Part shown: positions 18,732 to 27,837 of the stretch, in pieces
Layout: each line of letters starts with the position of its first letter
Position numbering within the stretch: the stretch's first letter is position 1
DNA from: Hyphomicrobiales bacterium
Lineage (GTDB): Bacteria; Pseudomonadota; Alphaproteobacteria; Rhizobiales; Aestuariivirgaceae
DNA length: 64,000 bases
Direction of reading: 5' to 3'
Assembly: GCA_016185245.1 (NCBI GenBank)
Contig: JACPNZ010000041.1
Location: 62,001 to 126,000 of the forward strand
Translations under genes and position numbers: made by a program
The notes under the pieces: model-generated
Databases searched by the model: none
The model's input: only the letters and a program-made list of their open reading frames with translations
What the model was told of the DNA's origin: nothing

Positions 18732-19529
18732 ATGATGAAGTTTTCACGTCGTGTAGTGTTCGCAGCCGCGGCCGTCGCCATGATGGCCTCGGCGGGCTCC
18801 GCCATGGCCGAAATCCGCTTCGGCGTCGCCGCCGAGCCCTATCCGCCCTTCACTTCGAAGGATGCCTCGGGCAAATGGGTGGGCTGGGAAGTCGACCTGA
18901 TGGACGCGGTCTGCGCCGAGCTCAAGGAGAAATGCTCGATCGTCGAGGTCGCCTGGGACGGTATCATCCCGGCGCTGCAGGCCAAGCAGTTCGACCTCAT
19001 CTGGTCGTCGATGACGATTACCGACGAGCGCAAGCAGACCATCGATTTCACCAACTTCTACTATGATACGCCGACGGTGCTGATCGGCGCCAAGAACGGC
19101 GACATGGACATCACGCCCGAGCACCTCAAGGGCAAGGTGATCGGCGCCCAAGTCTCCACCATCCATCAGAAGTATGTCGAAGCCCACTACGTGGCGGCGG
19201 GGGCCGAGATCAAGACCTACCAGACCCAGGACGAAGTGAATCAAGACATGGCGGCCGGCCGCATCGACTATGACCAGGCCGATGGCGCCGCCCTCGATGC
19301 CTTCCTCAAGACCGACCAGGGCAAGGCCTGCTGCGAACTCAAGGGCCAGGTGGCGGACGATCCGCATATCCTGGGCGCCGGTGTCGGCGCCGGGGTCCGC
19401 AAGGAAGACACAGCTCTCAGGGACCGTATCAACGGCGCTCTGGCCGCGCTCGCCAAGGCCGGCAAGTTCCAGGAGATCACCGCCAAGTATCCCGACCTGG
19501 CGCCGCAAATCGTCCTGCCAAAGCCGTAA
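18732..19529 (+). CDS. Amino acid ABC transporter solute-binding protein (family 3)
   Basis: ATG 18732 (a second ATG at 18735) follows AGGGAGAAG. The 265-residue product has a signal peptide (KFSRRVVFAAAAVAMMAS, ending AMA-EIRFGV). The mature part shows family 3 features: AEPYPPFTSKDASGKWVGWEVDLMDA, WDGIIPALQAKQFDLIWSSMTITDERKQTIDFT and IGAQVSTIHQKY. It should bind a polar amino acid or derivative in the periplasm. A UUCG-capped hairpin follows the gene, as it does after the sugar receptor gene. Confidence 0.92.
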   Translation: MMKFSRRVVFAAAAVAMMASAGSAMAEIRFGVAAEPYPPFTSKDASGKWVGWEVDLMDAVCAELKEKCSIVEVAWDGIIPALQAKQFDLIWSSMTITDERKQTIDFTNFYYDTPTVLIGAKNGDMDITPEHLKGKVIGAQVSTIHQKYVEAHYVAAGAEIKTYQTQDEVNQDMAAGRIDYDQADGAALDAFLKTDQGKACCELKGQVADDPHILGAGVGAGVRKEDTALRDRINGALAALAKAGKFQEITAKYPDLAPQIVLPKP

Positions 19530-19543
19530 GCCAAATCGTCGGG

Positions 19544-19567
19544 CCGTCCCGGCTTCGGCCGGGGCGG
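19544..19567 (+). terminator. UUCG-capped GC hairpin after the amino acid receptor gene
   Basis: A 10-bp stem CCGTCCCGGC / GCCGGGGCGG (one G-T) encloses the loop TTCG (19554-19557). There is no T run, and permease genes continue downstream. It is therefore more likely an mRNA-stabilising or attenuating hairpin than a full stop. Confidence 0.6.
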
Positions 19568-19626
19568 CGCAACCGGGACACGAGAACATTACAACAGTGC
19601 TCGCCGCCTCCACATCGATCTTCACC

Positions 19627-20343
19627 ATGCTGTCGTGGGGCGACCAAGGCTATGGCGACGAGATAGCACTCGGCACGCTGGTGACGCTTCAAGTCTCGTT
19701 TCTTGCATATCTTCTCGGCTTTGCCATCGGCTTGGTCGGAGCCGTGGGAAAACTCGCCGGCGGAGCCATCACCCGCGGTGCGTTCAACGTCTACACCACG
19801 CTGGTGCGGGCCGTTCCGGAACTGGTGCTGATCCTGCTCCTCTACTATGCCGGAAGCGACTCGCTGAACCGGCTGCTCGGCGGCGTCGGGCTCGGTCCGG
19901 TGCGGATCAACGCGCTGGTCGCCGGCATCGTAGTGCTGGGCTTCGTCCAGGGTGCCTATCAGACCGAAGTCATCCGTGCCGCCATCCAGGCTATCCCAAT
20001 CGGCCAGATCGAGGCGGCGCGGGCCTATGGCATGGGCCCGTTGTTGCGCTTCCGTCGCGTCGTGCTGCCGGCCATGCTGCCCTTCGCCATTCCGGGCCTT
20101 GCCAATCTGTGGCTCAACGCCACCAAGGACAGCGCGCTCATTTCCGTCGTGGGACTGTCGGAGCTGGCTCTGACCACCAAGCAGGCGGCGGGCTACATCA
20201 AATACACCCAGGGAAATCCACTCTACCTGCTGGTGTTTTATGCGCTGACGGCGGCGATTTATCTCGCTATTTCCCTCGCTTCCAACCAGTTCTTCGCCTG
20301 GCTCGAACGGCGCACCCGCCGCGGCCAGCGCCAGCCCGCATGA
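19627..20343 (+). CDS. Amino acid ABC transporter permease (HisQ/OccQ type)
   Basis: From ATG 19627 the product is 238 residues. It begins MLSWGDQGYGDEI like octopine/histidine permeases and has several membrane segments. The EAA loop is IEAARAYGMGPLLRFRRVVLPAMLP near residues 125-150. A GTG at 19597 would add 10 residues but has no clear ribosome site. It is separated from the second permease by only 9 bases. It forms half of the membrane channel for the 18.7 kb receptor. Confidence 0.88.
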   Translation: MLSWGDQGYGDEIALGTLVTLQVSFLAYLLGFAIGLVGAVGKLAGGAITRGAFNVYTTLVRAVPELVLILLLYYAGSDSLNRLLGGVGLGPVRINALVAGIVVLGFVQGAYQTEVIRAAIQAIPIGQIEAARAYGMGPLLRFRRVVLPAMLPFAIPGLANLWLNATKDSALISVVGLSELALTTKQAAGYIKYTQGNPLYLLVFYALTAAIYLAISLASNQFFAWLERRTRRGQRQPA

Positions 20344-20352
20344 GGTGAACCC

Positions 20353-21042
20353 ATGGATTGGAGCTGGCTTCTTGTTTACTACCCGCAACTCCTCCACGGA
20401 TTGTGGATCACCCTGGCACTCCTCGTGCTGTCGGTGTTTTTCGGCATGCTCATGGCCGTGCCGATTGGCTTCGCGCAGGCGGCGGGTCCGCGCTGGCTCG
20501 CCTGGCCGGCCAAGGCCTTCTGCACCTTCATCCGCGGCACACCGCTCCTGGTGCAGATATGGTTCTTCTATTATGGCCTCGGCATCCTGTTCCCGTTGAT
20601 CCCGGAACTGCGCACTAGTTTCCTCTGGCCCGTCCTACGCGAGGGATTTTTCTATGCCGTCGTGGCCTTTTCGCTCTCCTATGCGGGTTATGAGGGCGAG
20701 GTGATGCGCGGCGCCTTTCTTGGCGTTCCCAAGGGCGAGATCGAGGCGGCCCGCGCCATCGGCATGTCGCCCTTCACGCTGGTACGCCGCATCTGGTTCC
20801 CGCGTGCCGTGCGTCTGGTGCTGCCGACGCTTGCCGGCGAAACCGTGGGCCAGCTCAAGGCGACGCCACTCGCCTTCACCATCACCGTCATGGACCTGAT
20901 GGGGGCGACCAACATGATCCGTCAGAATACTTATCGAACCTATGAGCCGTTGATGCTGGTGGCCCTTTTCTACATGATCATCACCTTCATCATGGTGTTG
21001 GGTTTCAACTGGCTCGAACGCCTGGTGCCGCAGAAACGATGA
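20353..21042 (+). CDS. Amino acid ABC transporter permease (HisM/OccM type)
   Basis: A 229-residue permease preceded by GAGGTG. It contains TFIRGTPLLVQIWFFYYGLG, the classic polar-amino-acid permease motif, and the EAA loop IEAARAIGMSPFTLVRRIWFPRA. Four or five hydrophobic segments are visible. Its TGA overlaps the ATG of the M20 amidohydrolase (ATGA), so uptake and hydrolysis are translationally coupled. Confidence 0.9.
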   Translation: MDWSWLLVYYPQLLHGLWITLALLVLSVFFGMLMAVPIGFAQAAGPRWLAWPAKAFCTFIRGTPLLVQIWFFYYGLGILFPLIPELRTSFLWPVLREGFFYAVVAFSLSYAGYEGEVMRGAFLGVPKGEIEAARAIGMSPFTLVRRIWFPRAVRLVLPTLAGETVGQLKATPLAFTITVMDLMGATNMIRQNTYRTYEPLMLVALFYMIITFIMVLGFNWLERLVPQKR

Positions 21043-22202
21043 TCGAGGACCGCGTCGAAACCTACAAATCGGATCTGGTGGCCATCCGCCACGATCTCCA
21101 TATGCATCCGGAACTCCTGTTCGAGGAGCACCGCACCAGCGCCATCGTGGCGAAAGAACTGGCCCGGCTGGGCTATCAGGTGACGACCGGCATCGCCGGC
21201 ACCGGCGTTGTCGGCACCATGCGCAATGGCACCGGCCGCCGTTCCCTCGGCATTCGCGCCGACATGGATGCACTCCCCATCCACGAGACGACCAACCTGC
21301 CCTACGCTTCCAGGACGCCCGGCAAGATGCACGCCTGCGGCCATGACGGCCACACCACGATGCTTTTGGGGGCTGCCCGCTATCTGGCCGAGACGCGCAA
21401 TTTCGACGGCACCGTGCATCTGATCTTCCAGCCGGCCGAAGAGGATGTGAGCGGCGCCAAGCGGATGATCGAGGAAGGCCTGTTCCAGCGTTTTCCCTGC
21501 GACGCGGTGTTTGCGCTCCACAATCTGCCGGGCGAAGCGGCGGGGCAAGTGGTGGTCCGCCCCGGCGCCATCACCGCCGCCGTCGACATTGTCAACGTCA
21601 TCGTGCGCGGTGTTGGTGGCCATGGCGCCATTCCCCACAAGGCGGTTGACCCGATCGTAGCGGCTTCCGGCATCGTCCTGGCGCTGCAATCGATCGTTGC
21701 CCGCAATGTCGATCCGCACGATCCCGCCGTTATCACCGTGGGCGCTTTCAATGCCGGCAGCATGGCGACGGTTATCCCCGGCGAGGCGCAGTTGCAGATC
21801 GGGGTGCGCAGCTGCACGGCCGAGGTGCGCGAACTCCTGCGCAAACGCATCCCCGAGGTGATCGCCGGCCAGGCGAAATCATTCGGCTGCGAGGCCGAGA
21901 TCGCCTATGGCCATGGCTACAGCTATCCGCCGGGATTCAACAGCGCGGCCGAGGCGGCGCTGGTGCGCGAAGTGGCGATCGACCTCGGCCAAGAGCCCGC
22001 CCGCATCGACATGCGCGGGCCTTTCATGTTTTCCGAAGACTTCGCCTATATGCAGGAGGTCGTGCCTTCCTGCTATTTCGGCCTCGGCAATGGCGCCAGC
22101 CGCATGCTGCATGACGCCGGCTACGACTTCAACGACGAGCTCCTCGTCCATGGCCCATCCTTCTGGGCCAGCCTGGTGGAGAAGTTCTTGCGGGCCGGCT
22201 AA
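21039..22202 (+). CDS. M20-family amidohydrolase (hippurate hydrolase-like)
   Basis: A 387-residue M20D metallo-amidohydrolase. Metal-binding motifs seen are ADMDALP, HACGHDGHTTMLLGAA (Cys-Gly-His), FQPAEEDVSGAKRMIEEG and VGGHGAIPHKAVDP, with a late MFSEDFAYM and His. Family members cleave N-acyl or N-carbamoyl amino acids, hippurate or IAA conjugates. It is coupled to the transporter, so the imported compound may be an N-acylated amino acid, cleaved in the cytoplasm. The substrate is inferred only. Confidence 0.9.
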   Translation: MIEDRVETYKSDLVAIRHDLHMHPELLFEEHRTSAIVAKELARLGYQVTTGIAGTGVVGTMRNGTGRRSLGIRADMDALPIHETTNLPYASRTPGKMHACGHDGHTTMLLGAARYLAETRNFDGTVHLIFQPAEEDVSGAKRMIEEGLFQRFPCDAVFALHNLPGEAAGQVVVRPGAITAAVDIVNVIVRGVGGHGAIPHKAVDPIVAASGIVLALQSIVARNVDPHDPAVITVGAFNAGSMATVIPGEAQLQIGVRSCTAEVRELLRKRIPEVIAGQAKSFGCEAEIAYGHGYSYPPGFNSAAEAALVREVAIDLGQEPARIDMRGPFMFSEDFAYMQEVVPSCYFGLGNGASRMLHDAGYDFNDELLVHGPSFWASLVEKFLRAG

Positions 22203-25171
22203 GCCAGCGGCCCTTCCAGCCCGAGCTTGCGCATCAGCGTGCCGTAGCGGTTGGAGTTCATGATAAGCGCCGCGCCGTGGCGCTCGATCAGTTCCTTGCG
22301 GCGGTCGGGATCGGTCGTCGAGGCAAGCGCCCCCCAGATGGCGGCGATCGTCTCTGCCGCGTCGCGGAGCTTGGCCAACGACTCTTGATCGGCGACGGCG
22401 CGGGCGATTGTCTCGCCCGTTACCTTGCCGACGCAGGGCACCGTCGCCGCTCCGGCATCGACATAGCCCGCGGGCAGGCTGCCCTTGAGATTGGTCACCC
22501 TCCGGCAGCGAATCGCCGCGATAATCTGGTCGACTGCCTGCTTGGCCCCCTCGACGCGACTCACATGCTCGGTGTCGGCTGCCGCGTGGGGCAGGAGTTC
22601 AAGCTTGCCGGGGTGCCGCTTGGCCAGTTCGAGGTAGGGCACCATGGGGCCCGACAACTTGCCGGTCGCTGCATCCTTGAAGAGATCGGCATCGATTGCC
22701 GCATGGCGCACCTTGCCGCTGGCGAGGGCTGCATCAAGCGCGGCGGCATCGACCAGCTCGCTGCGATCATAGTTGATGACGATGGCGCCGTCGCTCATGG
22801 CGTCGAGCACGGCAGCATCGACCACGCCGGCATTGGCGTATTTCCCGGTGACGGCATTGAGCGGTCCAAGCCCCGTGTGCGGGCTCAGCACATCGGCGCC
22901 GCGGGCGGCCTCTACTGGCGTTGCCGCGAAGCTGAAACCTTCCGACTCGATCCAGTCGCGATGCCGGGGCCTAGCATGGATTGCGACCTTCATACCGAAG
23001 GCGGCAGCGATGCGCGCCACCTCGCGGCCGATGTTACCGTAGCCCAAGACCGCCAGCTTCTTGCCTTCGAGCTTTTCGGTGGGAAATTCACGCAAGTTCC
23101 GGCCGGTGTCGAAATCGCCGGCCACGACCCGGGCGTGCAACCTGTCGACGGGAAGATCGGGGGCAACCTTGAGTAGCGCCTTCATCACCATCTGCGCCGT
23201 TGCCCGGCTGTTGAAGGAGGGCGTGTTCATCAGCGGTGCTTCGCCGGCCTCGCCATTGCCACCGCCCCAGGAGGCCGACGCCATGTTGCCGGTGCCGGCG
23301 CCGATCCGGACACCACCCAGCGGAAACCGGCTCGCCTTGGGGATGAAAGTCGCCGCGGCGATCACCGCGTCATATTGGCCCCTGTCGGTCTGCGACAGGA
23401 TGTCGGCCTCGGTCGACAGATCGGGCTGGTAGAAGAAATGGATCTTGCCCGTTTCGAGCTTCGCCTTCTCGGCATGGGGCCCCTCGTGGAACACGCCTCC
23501 TCTCGCCTCGGTATGGGCGCGAACCTCCGAGCAATCGGGCCTGCCGTGAGCATCGAATCGAAGGCCGACGAGGTCGCACATCAGCACTTTGTAAGCGCGA
23601 TTGGGATCGTCGGTGCGCGGACGGGCATGGTCGACCCGTTGCGGCGGGAAGGTGATGCCCTGCTTGGCCAGATCTTCCTCCAGCACCACGATCTTGGCGC
23701 GTGTGTAGGCGTATTTGAGATTGTCGAGGAGGGCGAAGATATCCTCGATCGGGCGTATGCCGCCGATCCAGGCCCGGTAGTCGCCGGGCGTGCCTGGAAA
23801 GGCGTTGACATAGCGGGCGACATCGAGGCCCGGCTCGTGGTCGCCGTTGGGATGAGTGATGCCATCAGTGGCGAGAAGCTGCTTGGAGCGGGCGATGATG
23901 CGGGCGTGAATCGCCGGATCGCTGATGAAAGGGTCCTTGACCTTGAGGAGTGTTACCGCCGCACCGCGATGGTCGGCATCGGCGACCCCCGGCTCGAACA
24001 GCGGGTTCGACGAAATCCACTCGTTGATCGCCTCGCGGTTGGCAGCCGAGCGGCGGTTGAGTTCGGCGACGGGCCCGATCCGCCGTTCGGCCCGGAGCAG
24101 GCCGAAAGTCGTTTCGGCGAAGGCGAGCGTCGAGAAGGTATTGATGACGCCGCCCAGCATCTTGTTCTGGGCCGGATCGTAGATCGGTCCCACATTCACC
24201 GTGCGTTCGCCGGTCAGCGGCTTCCGGGGATCGACGGGGGCGGCGATCTTGAGCTGGCGCGGGATGGCCCAGGATGGCTGCTTCTGGTTTTGCTCGATGA
24301 ACGCCAAAGCCTGCGGGGTGAAGCTCGCGACGTAATAGCCCGAGATACCGCCGATCGCCTTCTGGAAGGGCATGAACAGGCAGCACTTGGCCATCACTTC
24401 GGCGACCAGCGTCTCGCCCCAGGGCATAGCGCCCAACATGGAGGTCGCATCGAGCACCGCATGGTGCTCGGTCGGATTGTGATCGATCCAGTCGATGAGG
24501 TTGGCGATGTCGGCGGCCGAATAGGTGGTGGCCCCGGTGGTTTCGTGGCCAACGCCGAAGAACAGCTTGATGCCCATGCGCTCCAGCCTATCGGATGGGG
24601 GCACGGCACCTTCGGCGGGGGCGAAATGGATGCGGGCTTCGTCGCCACCCCTGGCATGGCGCATCATTTCGACAATTTGCGCCCCCCAGGACTGGCGGAA
24701 GAAGCCGGCGGCTTTCGCCGCCTCCGATTCGGGCGCCGGCGTGTCGACGAAGACATGTTGGGCCTCATCGTGGACGGTCATCAGATGCAGGGCGCAGACG
24801 GTGAAGCCCGAGTGGCCGCCGCCCAACCCCACCGCCATCCTGTTGGTCTTGGGAAAACCGAAATAACGATGAATCTCGCGCATCATGTCGAGCAGAAACT
24901 TGTCGGCCGGGTAGCCCCGATGCATCGAGCGGCCAATCTCGGCGGCGGTGAAGGCACCGACGTCGCGGCCCTGGTCGTCGAGCTTGCGGTAGTTGTGCTC
25001 GAGCCAGCGCTCGAACTCGAAGCGGAGGAGCCGGCTTTCCACCTCGTCGGCAACACCGTCGGTGATCGGCCCCACGCCGAAAAATGGATTTCTGGTGCGT
25101 TGCGGCGGACCGGCTTTGGTGGCCGCTATCGATGCTTCACGCTCTGCCGTCAGCCGCGCCGTGTTGGTCAT
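22199..25171 (-). CDS. Fusion protein: phosphoserine aminotransferase-like + phosphoglycerate dehydrogenase-like
   Basis: A single 990-residue frame. Residues 1-490 form a class V aminotransferase similar to SerC: VGLGGGHSGF (113-123), HETTGATTY (209-217), LDATSMLGAMPWGE (240-253) and the likely PLP lysine K271 in MPFQKAIGG. Residues 525-880 form a D-2-hydroxyacid dehydrogenase: NAD site VLGYGNIGREV (708-718), SPHTGLGPLN (763-772), R803 in INYDRSELVD and H862 in LLPHAAADTEH. Against E. coli SerA by eye, the catalytic Glu position is K832. An extra 110-residue C-terminal region replaces ACT domains. It could join two steps of serine synthesis or act on an analogue. It converges on the M20 gene with a 4-base overlap. 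Confidence 0.8.
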   Translation of the reverse strand: MTNTARLTAEREASIAATKAGPPQRTRNPFFGVGPITDGVADEVESRLLRFEFERWLEHNYRKLDDQGRDVGAFTAAEIGRSMHRGYPADKFLLDMMREIHRYFGFPKTNRMAVGLGGGHSGFTVCALHLMTVHDEAQHVFVDTPAPESEAAKAAGFFRQSWGAQIVEMMRHARGGDEARIHFAPAEGAVPPSDRLERMGIKLFFGVGHETTGATTYSAADIANLIDWIDHNPTEHHAVLDATSMLGAMPWGETLVAEVMAKCCLFMPFQKAIGGISGYYVASFTPQALAFIEQNQKQPSWAIPRQLKIAAPVDPRKPLTGERTVNVGPIYDPAQNKMLGGVINTFSTLAFAETTFGLLRAERRIGPVAELNRRSAANREAINEWISSNPLFEPGVADADHRGAAVTLLKVKDPFISDPAIHARIIARSKQLLATDGITHPNGDHEPGLDVARYVNAFPGTPGDYRAWIGGIRPIEDIFALLDNLKYAYTRAKIVVLEEDLAKQGITFPPQRVDHARPRTDDPNRAYKVLMCDLVGLRFDAHGRPDCSEVRAHTEARGGVFHEGPHAEKAKLETGKIHFFYQPDLSTEADILSQTDRGQYDAVIAAATFIPKASRFPLGGVRIGAGTGNMASASWGGGNGEAGEAPLMNTPSFNSRATAQMVMKALLKVAPDLPVDRLHARVVAGDFDTGRNLREFPTEKLEGKKLAVLGYGNIGREVARIAAAFGMKVAIHARPRHRDWIESEGFSFAATPVEAARGADVLSPHTGLGPLNAVTGKYANAGVVDAAVLDAMSDGAIVINYDRSELVDAAALDAALASGKVRHAAIDADLFKDAATGKLSGPMVPYLELAKRHPGKLELLPHAAADTEHVSRVEGAKQAVDQIIAAIRCRRVTNLKGSLPAGYVDAGAATVPCVGKVTGETIARAVADQESLAKLRDAAETIAAIWGALASTTDPDRRKELIERHGAALIMNSNRYGTLMRKLGLEGPLA

Positions 25172-25381
25172 CTCGTCCCCCTGGGCTTGTGGGCACGCAA
25201 ACTAGAGGAGCGTTGGCGCCACAACGGCACAAAAGCGTCATCGAAGAAGCCGGACACGGCATTGGCGATTCCGGCGCAAGCAAGCGGGAGTGGAGAAACT
25301 GGCTACCACAATTGACAAAAAATGCCGTTGCGGCAGACTCGGTCTATGCGGGCCGACAGCGGCTGCAGATGGAGAAGAATT

Positions 25382-26943
25382 ATGGCCGATACGCCCACAA
25401 GCGCCCATACGCCAATGCCAGCTGGTTCCGCCGCTGGCTTCGGCCTCGATTCCGGTTTTGCCGTGAAACTGCAGCAGCTCCTCGATATCTGCCGGCAGGC
25501 CAAGCTCGATTTTCGCATTTCCCAGGGCCTGCGGACGCCGCAGGTCCAAGCGCAGTATTTTTGCCGGTGGGAAAAACATCCCGCCGATCTGATCGACCGG
25601 AAAATCGCCATGCTGGCCGATAACGGCGCGCCGTGGCTGGCATCGCTGTTGAATGAATACCGCGACGTGCCACGGCAGAAGGCTTTCCTCACCGGCCAGC
25701 TGCCGGGGTCGGGCTGGCATCAATGGGGGCTTGCCGCCGATTGCTATTGCTATCGCAATGACAAGATGATCGAGAACGGCAGCGATCCGGTTTATGCGCG
25801 TTACGCCAAGGAGGCGGTCAAGCTCGGACTGACCGCTGGCTATTATTTCAAGGACCGGGATGCCGGCCATGTGCAGAACCCGGCCGAGCCCGGCGCCGAT
25901 TCGGTCTACACTTGGAGTTACATCGACCGCGTCATGCAGGAACGCTTTGCCGAGAAGACCGTTGTCGCGTTGCCGGCATCGGCAAAGAAGGCGCTCGCCG
26001 CCGCGTCCAAGATGAGGCCTACGACGGCGGTGAGCAATGTCCCGCCCGAAGCCAAGGAGTCGGACATCACGGTGTCAGGTTCATCCGTCCTGGGCCCCGG
26101 CGGACTCGTCTTCGGCAAACTTCACAAGCTCGGCCTCTACAATGGCGGGGCAACTTCCATCGACCAATTCTTCAGCTATGACCCGGGGGCCTTTCCCGGC
26201 GTCTCGCCGAGCCTGCAACGGGTCATCCGCTCGGTGTCGATAAACGAAGGCAAGATCGAGGCGATCAACACCTGGGACAACGCCATATTGTCTTGCGGCA
26301 TCTTCCAGTGGACCCTGGCCGCCGGCGGCGAGGCGGGCGAGCTGGCGGGATTGCTGGAACTCTTGCAGCAGCGCTCCCCTACAGCTTTCCAATCCTATTT
26401 CGGTTCCCTCGGGCTGACAGTGGCGATGAATGCATCGCCCGCCGGCGCCTTGCGGCGGGGTTATCTGGTGCTCAACGGCAAAAAGCTCGACAACGCCGTC
26501 GCCAAGACCCAGATGCGTGAGCATATCTGGGCCTATCGTTTCTGGCGTGCCGCCCATGATACGGAGGTGCGCCGGGCCCAGGTGGCGCTCGCCATGTCGC
26601 GGGTTGGGGCTTTCTTCGGCGGCGCCATCGCCGCGGCGGGCGGCAAGACATTCGCCGATTGCATCACCTCGGAGATGGCGTCGCCCTGGTACTGGACGAG
26701 CATGTCAACCGGCCGAGCCATGTGCCGGCAACACTCAATAGCGCGGTCGTCGCCTTCGTCGCCAAAACCGGCAAGGCGGATCCGACTAAATGGACGACGG
26801 CCAACGAGCGCGACATTCTTTCACGTTATCTGGCGGAGCGGGCCAAAACCAACATGACCGACAGCGACAAACGCGCCCAGAACACCGCAGCGGCGGTCAA
26901 GGCTGGCCAGCTCTCCGATCAGCGCGGCAGCTACTTGCCGTAG
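25382..26943 (+). pseudogene. M15-type peptidase with C-terminal muramidase-like region, frameshifted near its end
   Basis: Two frames make one protein of about 520 residues starting at ATG 25382, after GGAG. Residues 20-190 resemble the M15 D-Ala-D-Ala carboxypeptidase / L-Ala-D-Glu endopeptidase family: RISQGLRTPQVQAQYF, then the zinc motif SGWHQWGLAADCY and a late DAGHVQN His. The second half (VIRSVSINEGKIEAINTWDNAILSCG, then FQWTL) looks like a lysozyme-like phage/Vgr-associated domain, not firmly assigned. One G is missing around 26676-26678. Restoring it joins TSEM to GVALVLDEHVNRPSHVP, ending at 26943 (QRGSYLP). It is probably a cell-wall hydrolase; there is no clear signal peptide. 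Confidence 0.7.
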
Positions 26944-26961
26944 CGCCGTCATGAACCGGGG

Positions 26962-27789
26962 TTAGCGGCCGGCGAGCTCGGCGAGCCTTAGGGTCATGGG
27001 GCTTGCCGGATCGGCGAGCTGGCTGGGAATGGTGAAATGATTGGCGCCCGGAACCTCAACCACCTGGGCCTCCAGACCAAGGCCGGACCACGCCACCGAA
27101 AGGCTCCGCGACTGGCGGTGGAACTCGCTGGTCTCTTCGCCTCCCACCCACAGATCGAAGGCCAGTTGCTGCGGCATCGGCCAGAGCAACGGGCTTGCCA
27201 ACATGGCATCGGCGGCATCGAGGCGAAGATCGTCATTGACCGGCAAGACCAGCAGCGGCCGCAGATCGAAGACCCCGGAGACCGACATCCCGGCGGTGAC
27301 CAGATCGGTGGGCGCCCCATGGTCCTGCCAGGGCGTTGCCGCCATGCAGGCGGCAAGGTGTCCACCTGCTGAATGGCCCACCACGACGAGGCGCCGGCCG
27401 AATTTCCGCCAGAGAAACAGGCAGCACACCCGAAGTTCGGCGATGATCGCCGGCAGGGTGACCGATGGACACAGGGAATAGCTCGGCACCGCAACGTCAA
27501 ACCCTTGCATCAGCGCACCTCGTGCCAGGTGGCTGAAATATGACTTGTCGAAAGTCCGCCAGTAGCCGCCATGGATGAAGACAATCACCGGCGCCCGTGG
27601 TGCAGCCTCGGTCTTGAACAGATCGAGCCGGTTCCGCGGCGCTCTGCCGTAGACAAGATCATACTCGGCCTTGCTAGCCGAGCGCCGAAAAGCCTCTGCA
27701 TCGTGGTTCCAGCCGTCGATAATGGCCGGATGCTCGGGCACCCGGGCCCGGTTATCGTATTCGGCAGCGAGCGAGAAGTCCGCCATCAC
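26962..27789 (-). CDS. Alpha/beta hydrolase (arylformamidase/esterase-like)
   Basis: A 275-residue alpha/beta hydrolase. The oxyanion-hole motif FIHGGYWRTFDKS and nucleophile GHSAGGHLAA (Ser) are visible, with an acid in VGGEETSEF and the catalytic His in PGANHFTIP. The HGGYW form and length fit the kynurenine formamidase (arylformamidase)-like esterase group. No tryptophan catabolism genes are adjacent, so the substrate is open. ATG 27786 is an equally good start, one codon in. Its stop lies just after the M15 gene, in convergent arrangement. Confidence 0.85.
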   Translation of the reverse strand: MMADFSLAAEYDNRARVPEHPAIIDGWNHDAEAFRRSASKAEYDLVYGRAPRNRLDLFKTEAAPRAPVIVFIHGGYWRTFDKSYFSHLARGALMQGFDVAVPSYSLCPSVTLPAIIAELRVCCLFLWRKFGRRLVVVGHSAGGHLAACMAATPWQDHGAPTDLVTAGMSVSGVFDLRPLLVLPVNDDLRLDAADAMLASPLLWPMPQQLAFDLWVGGEETSEFHRQSRSLSVAWSGLGLEAQVVEVPGANHFTIPSQLADPASPMTLRLAELAGR

Positions 27790-27837
27790 CCCAGTCTGGC
27801 AAGAATTTGCCGCTAGGGCCAGAGGCCGAGCTTCCGG

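Noticed and set aside
23375-25315. A 646-codon frame opposite the SerC-SerA fusion
   Set aside because: Antisense shadow of a protein with clear PLP and NAD motifs.
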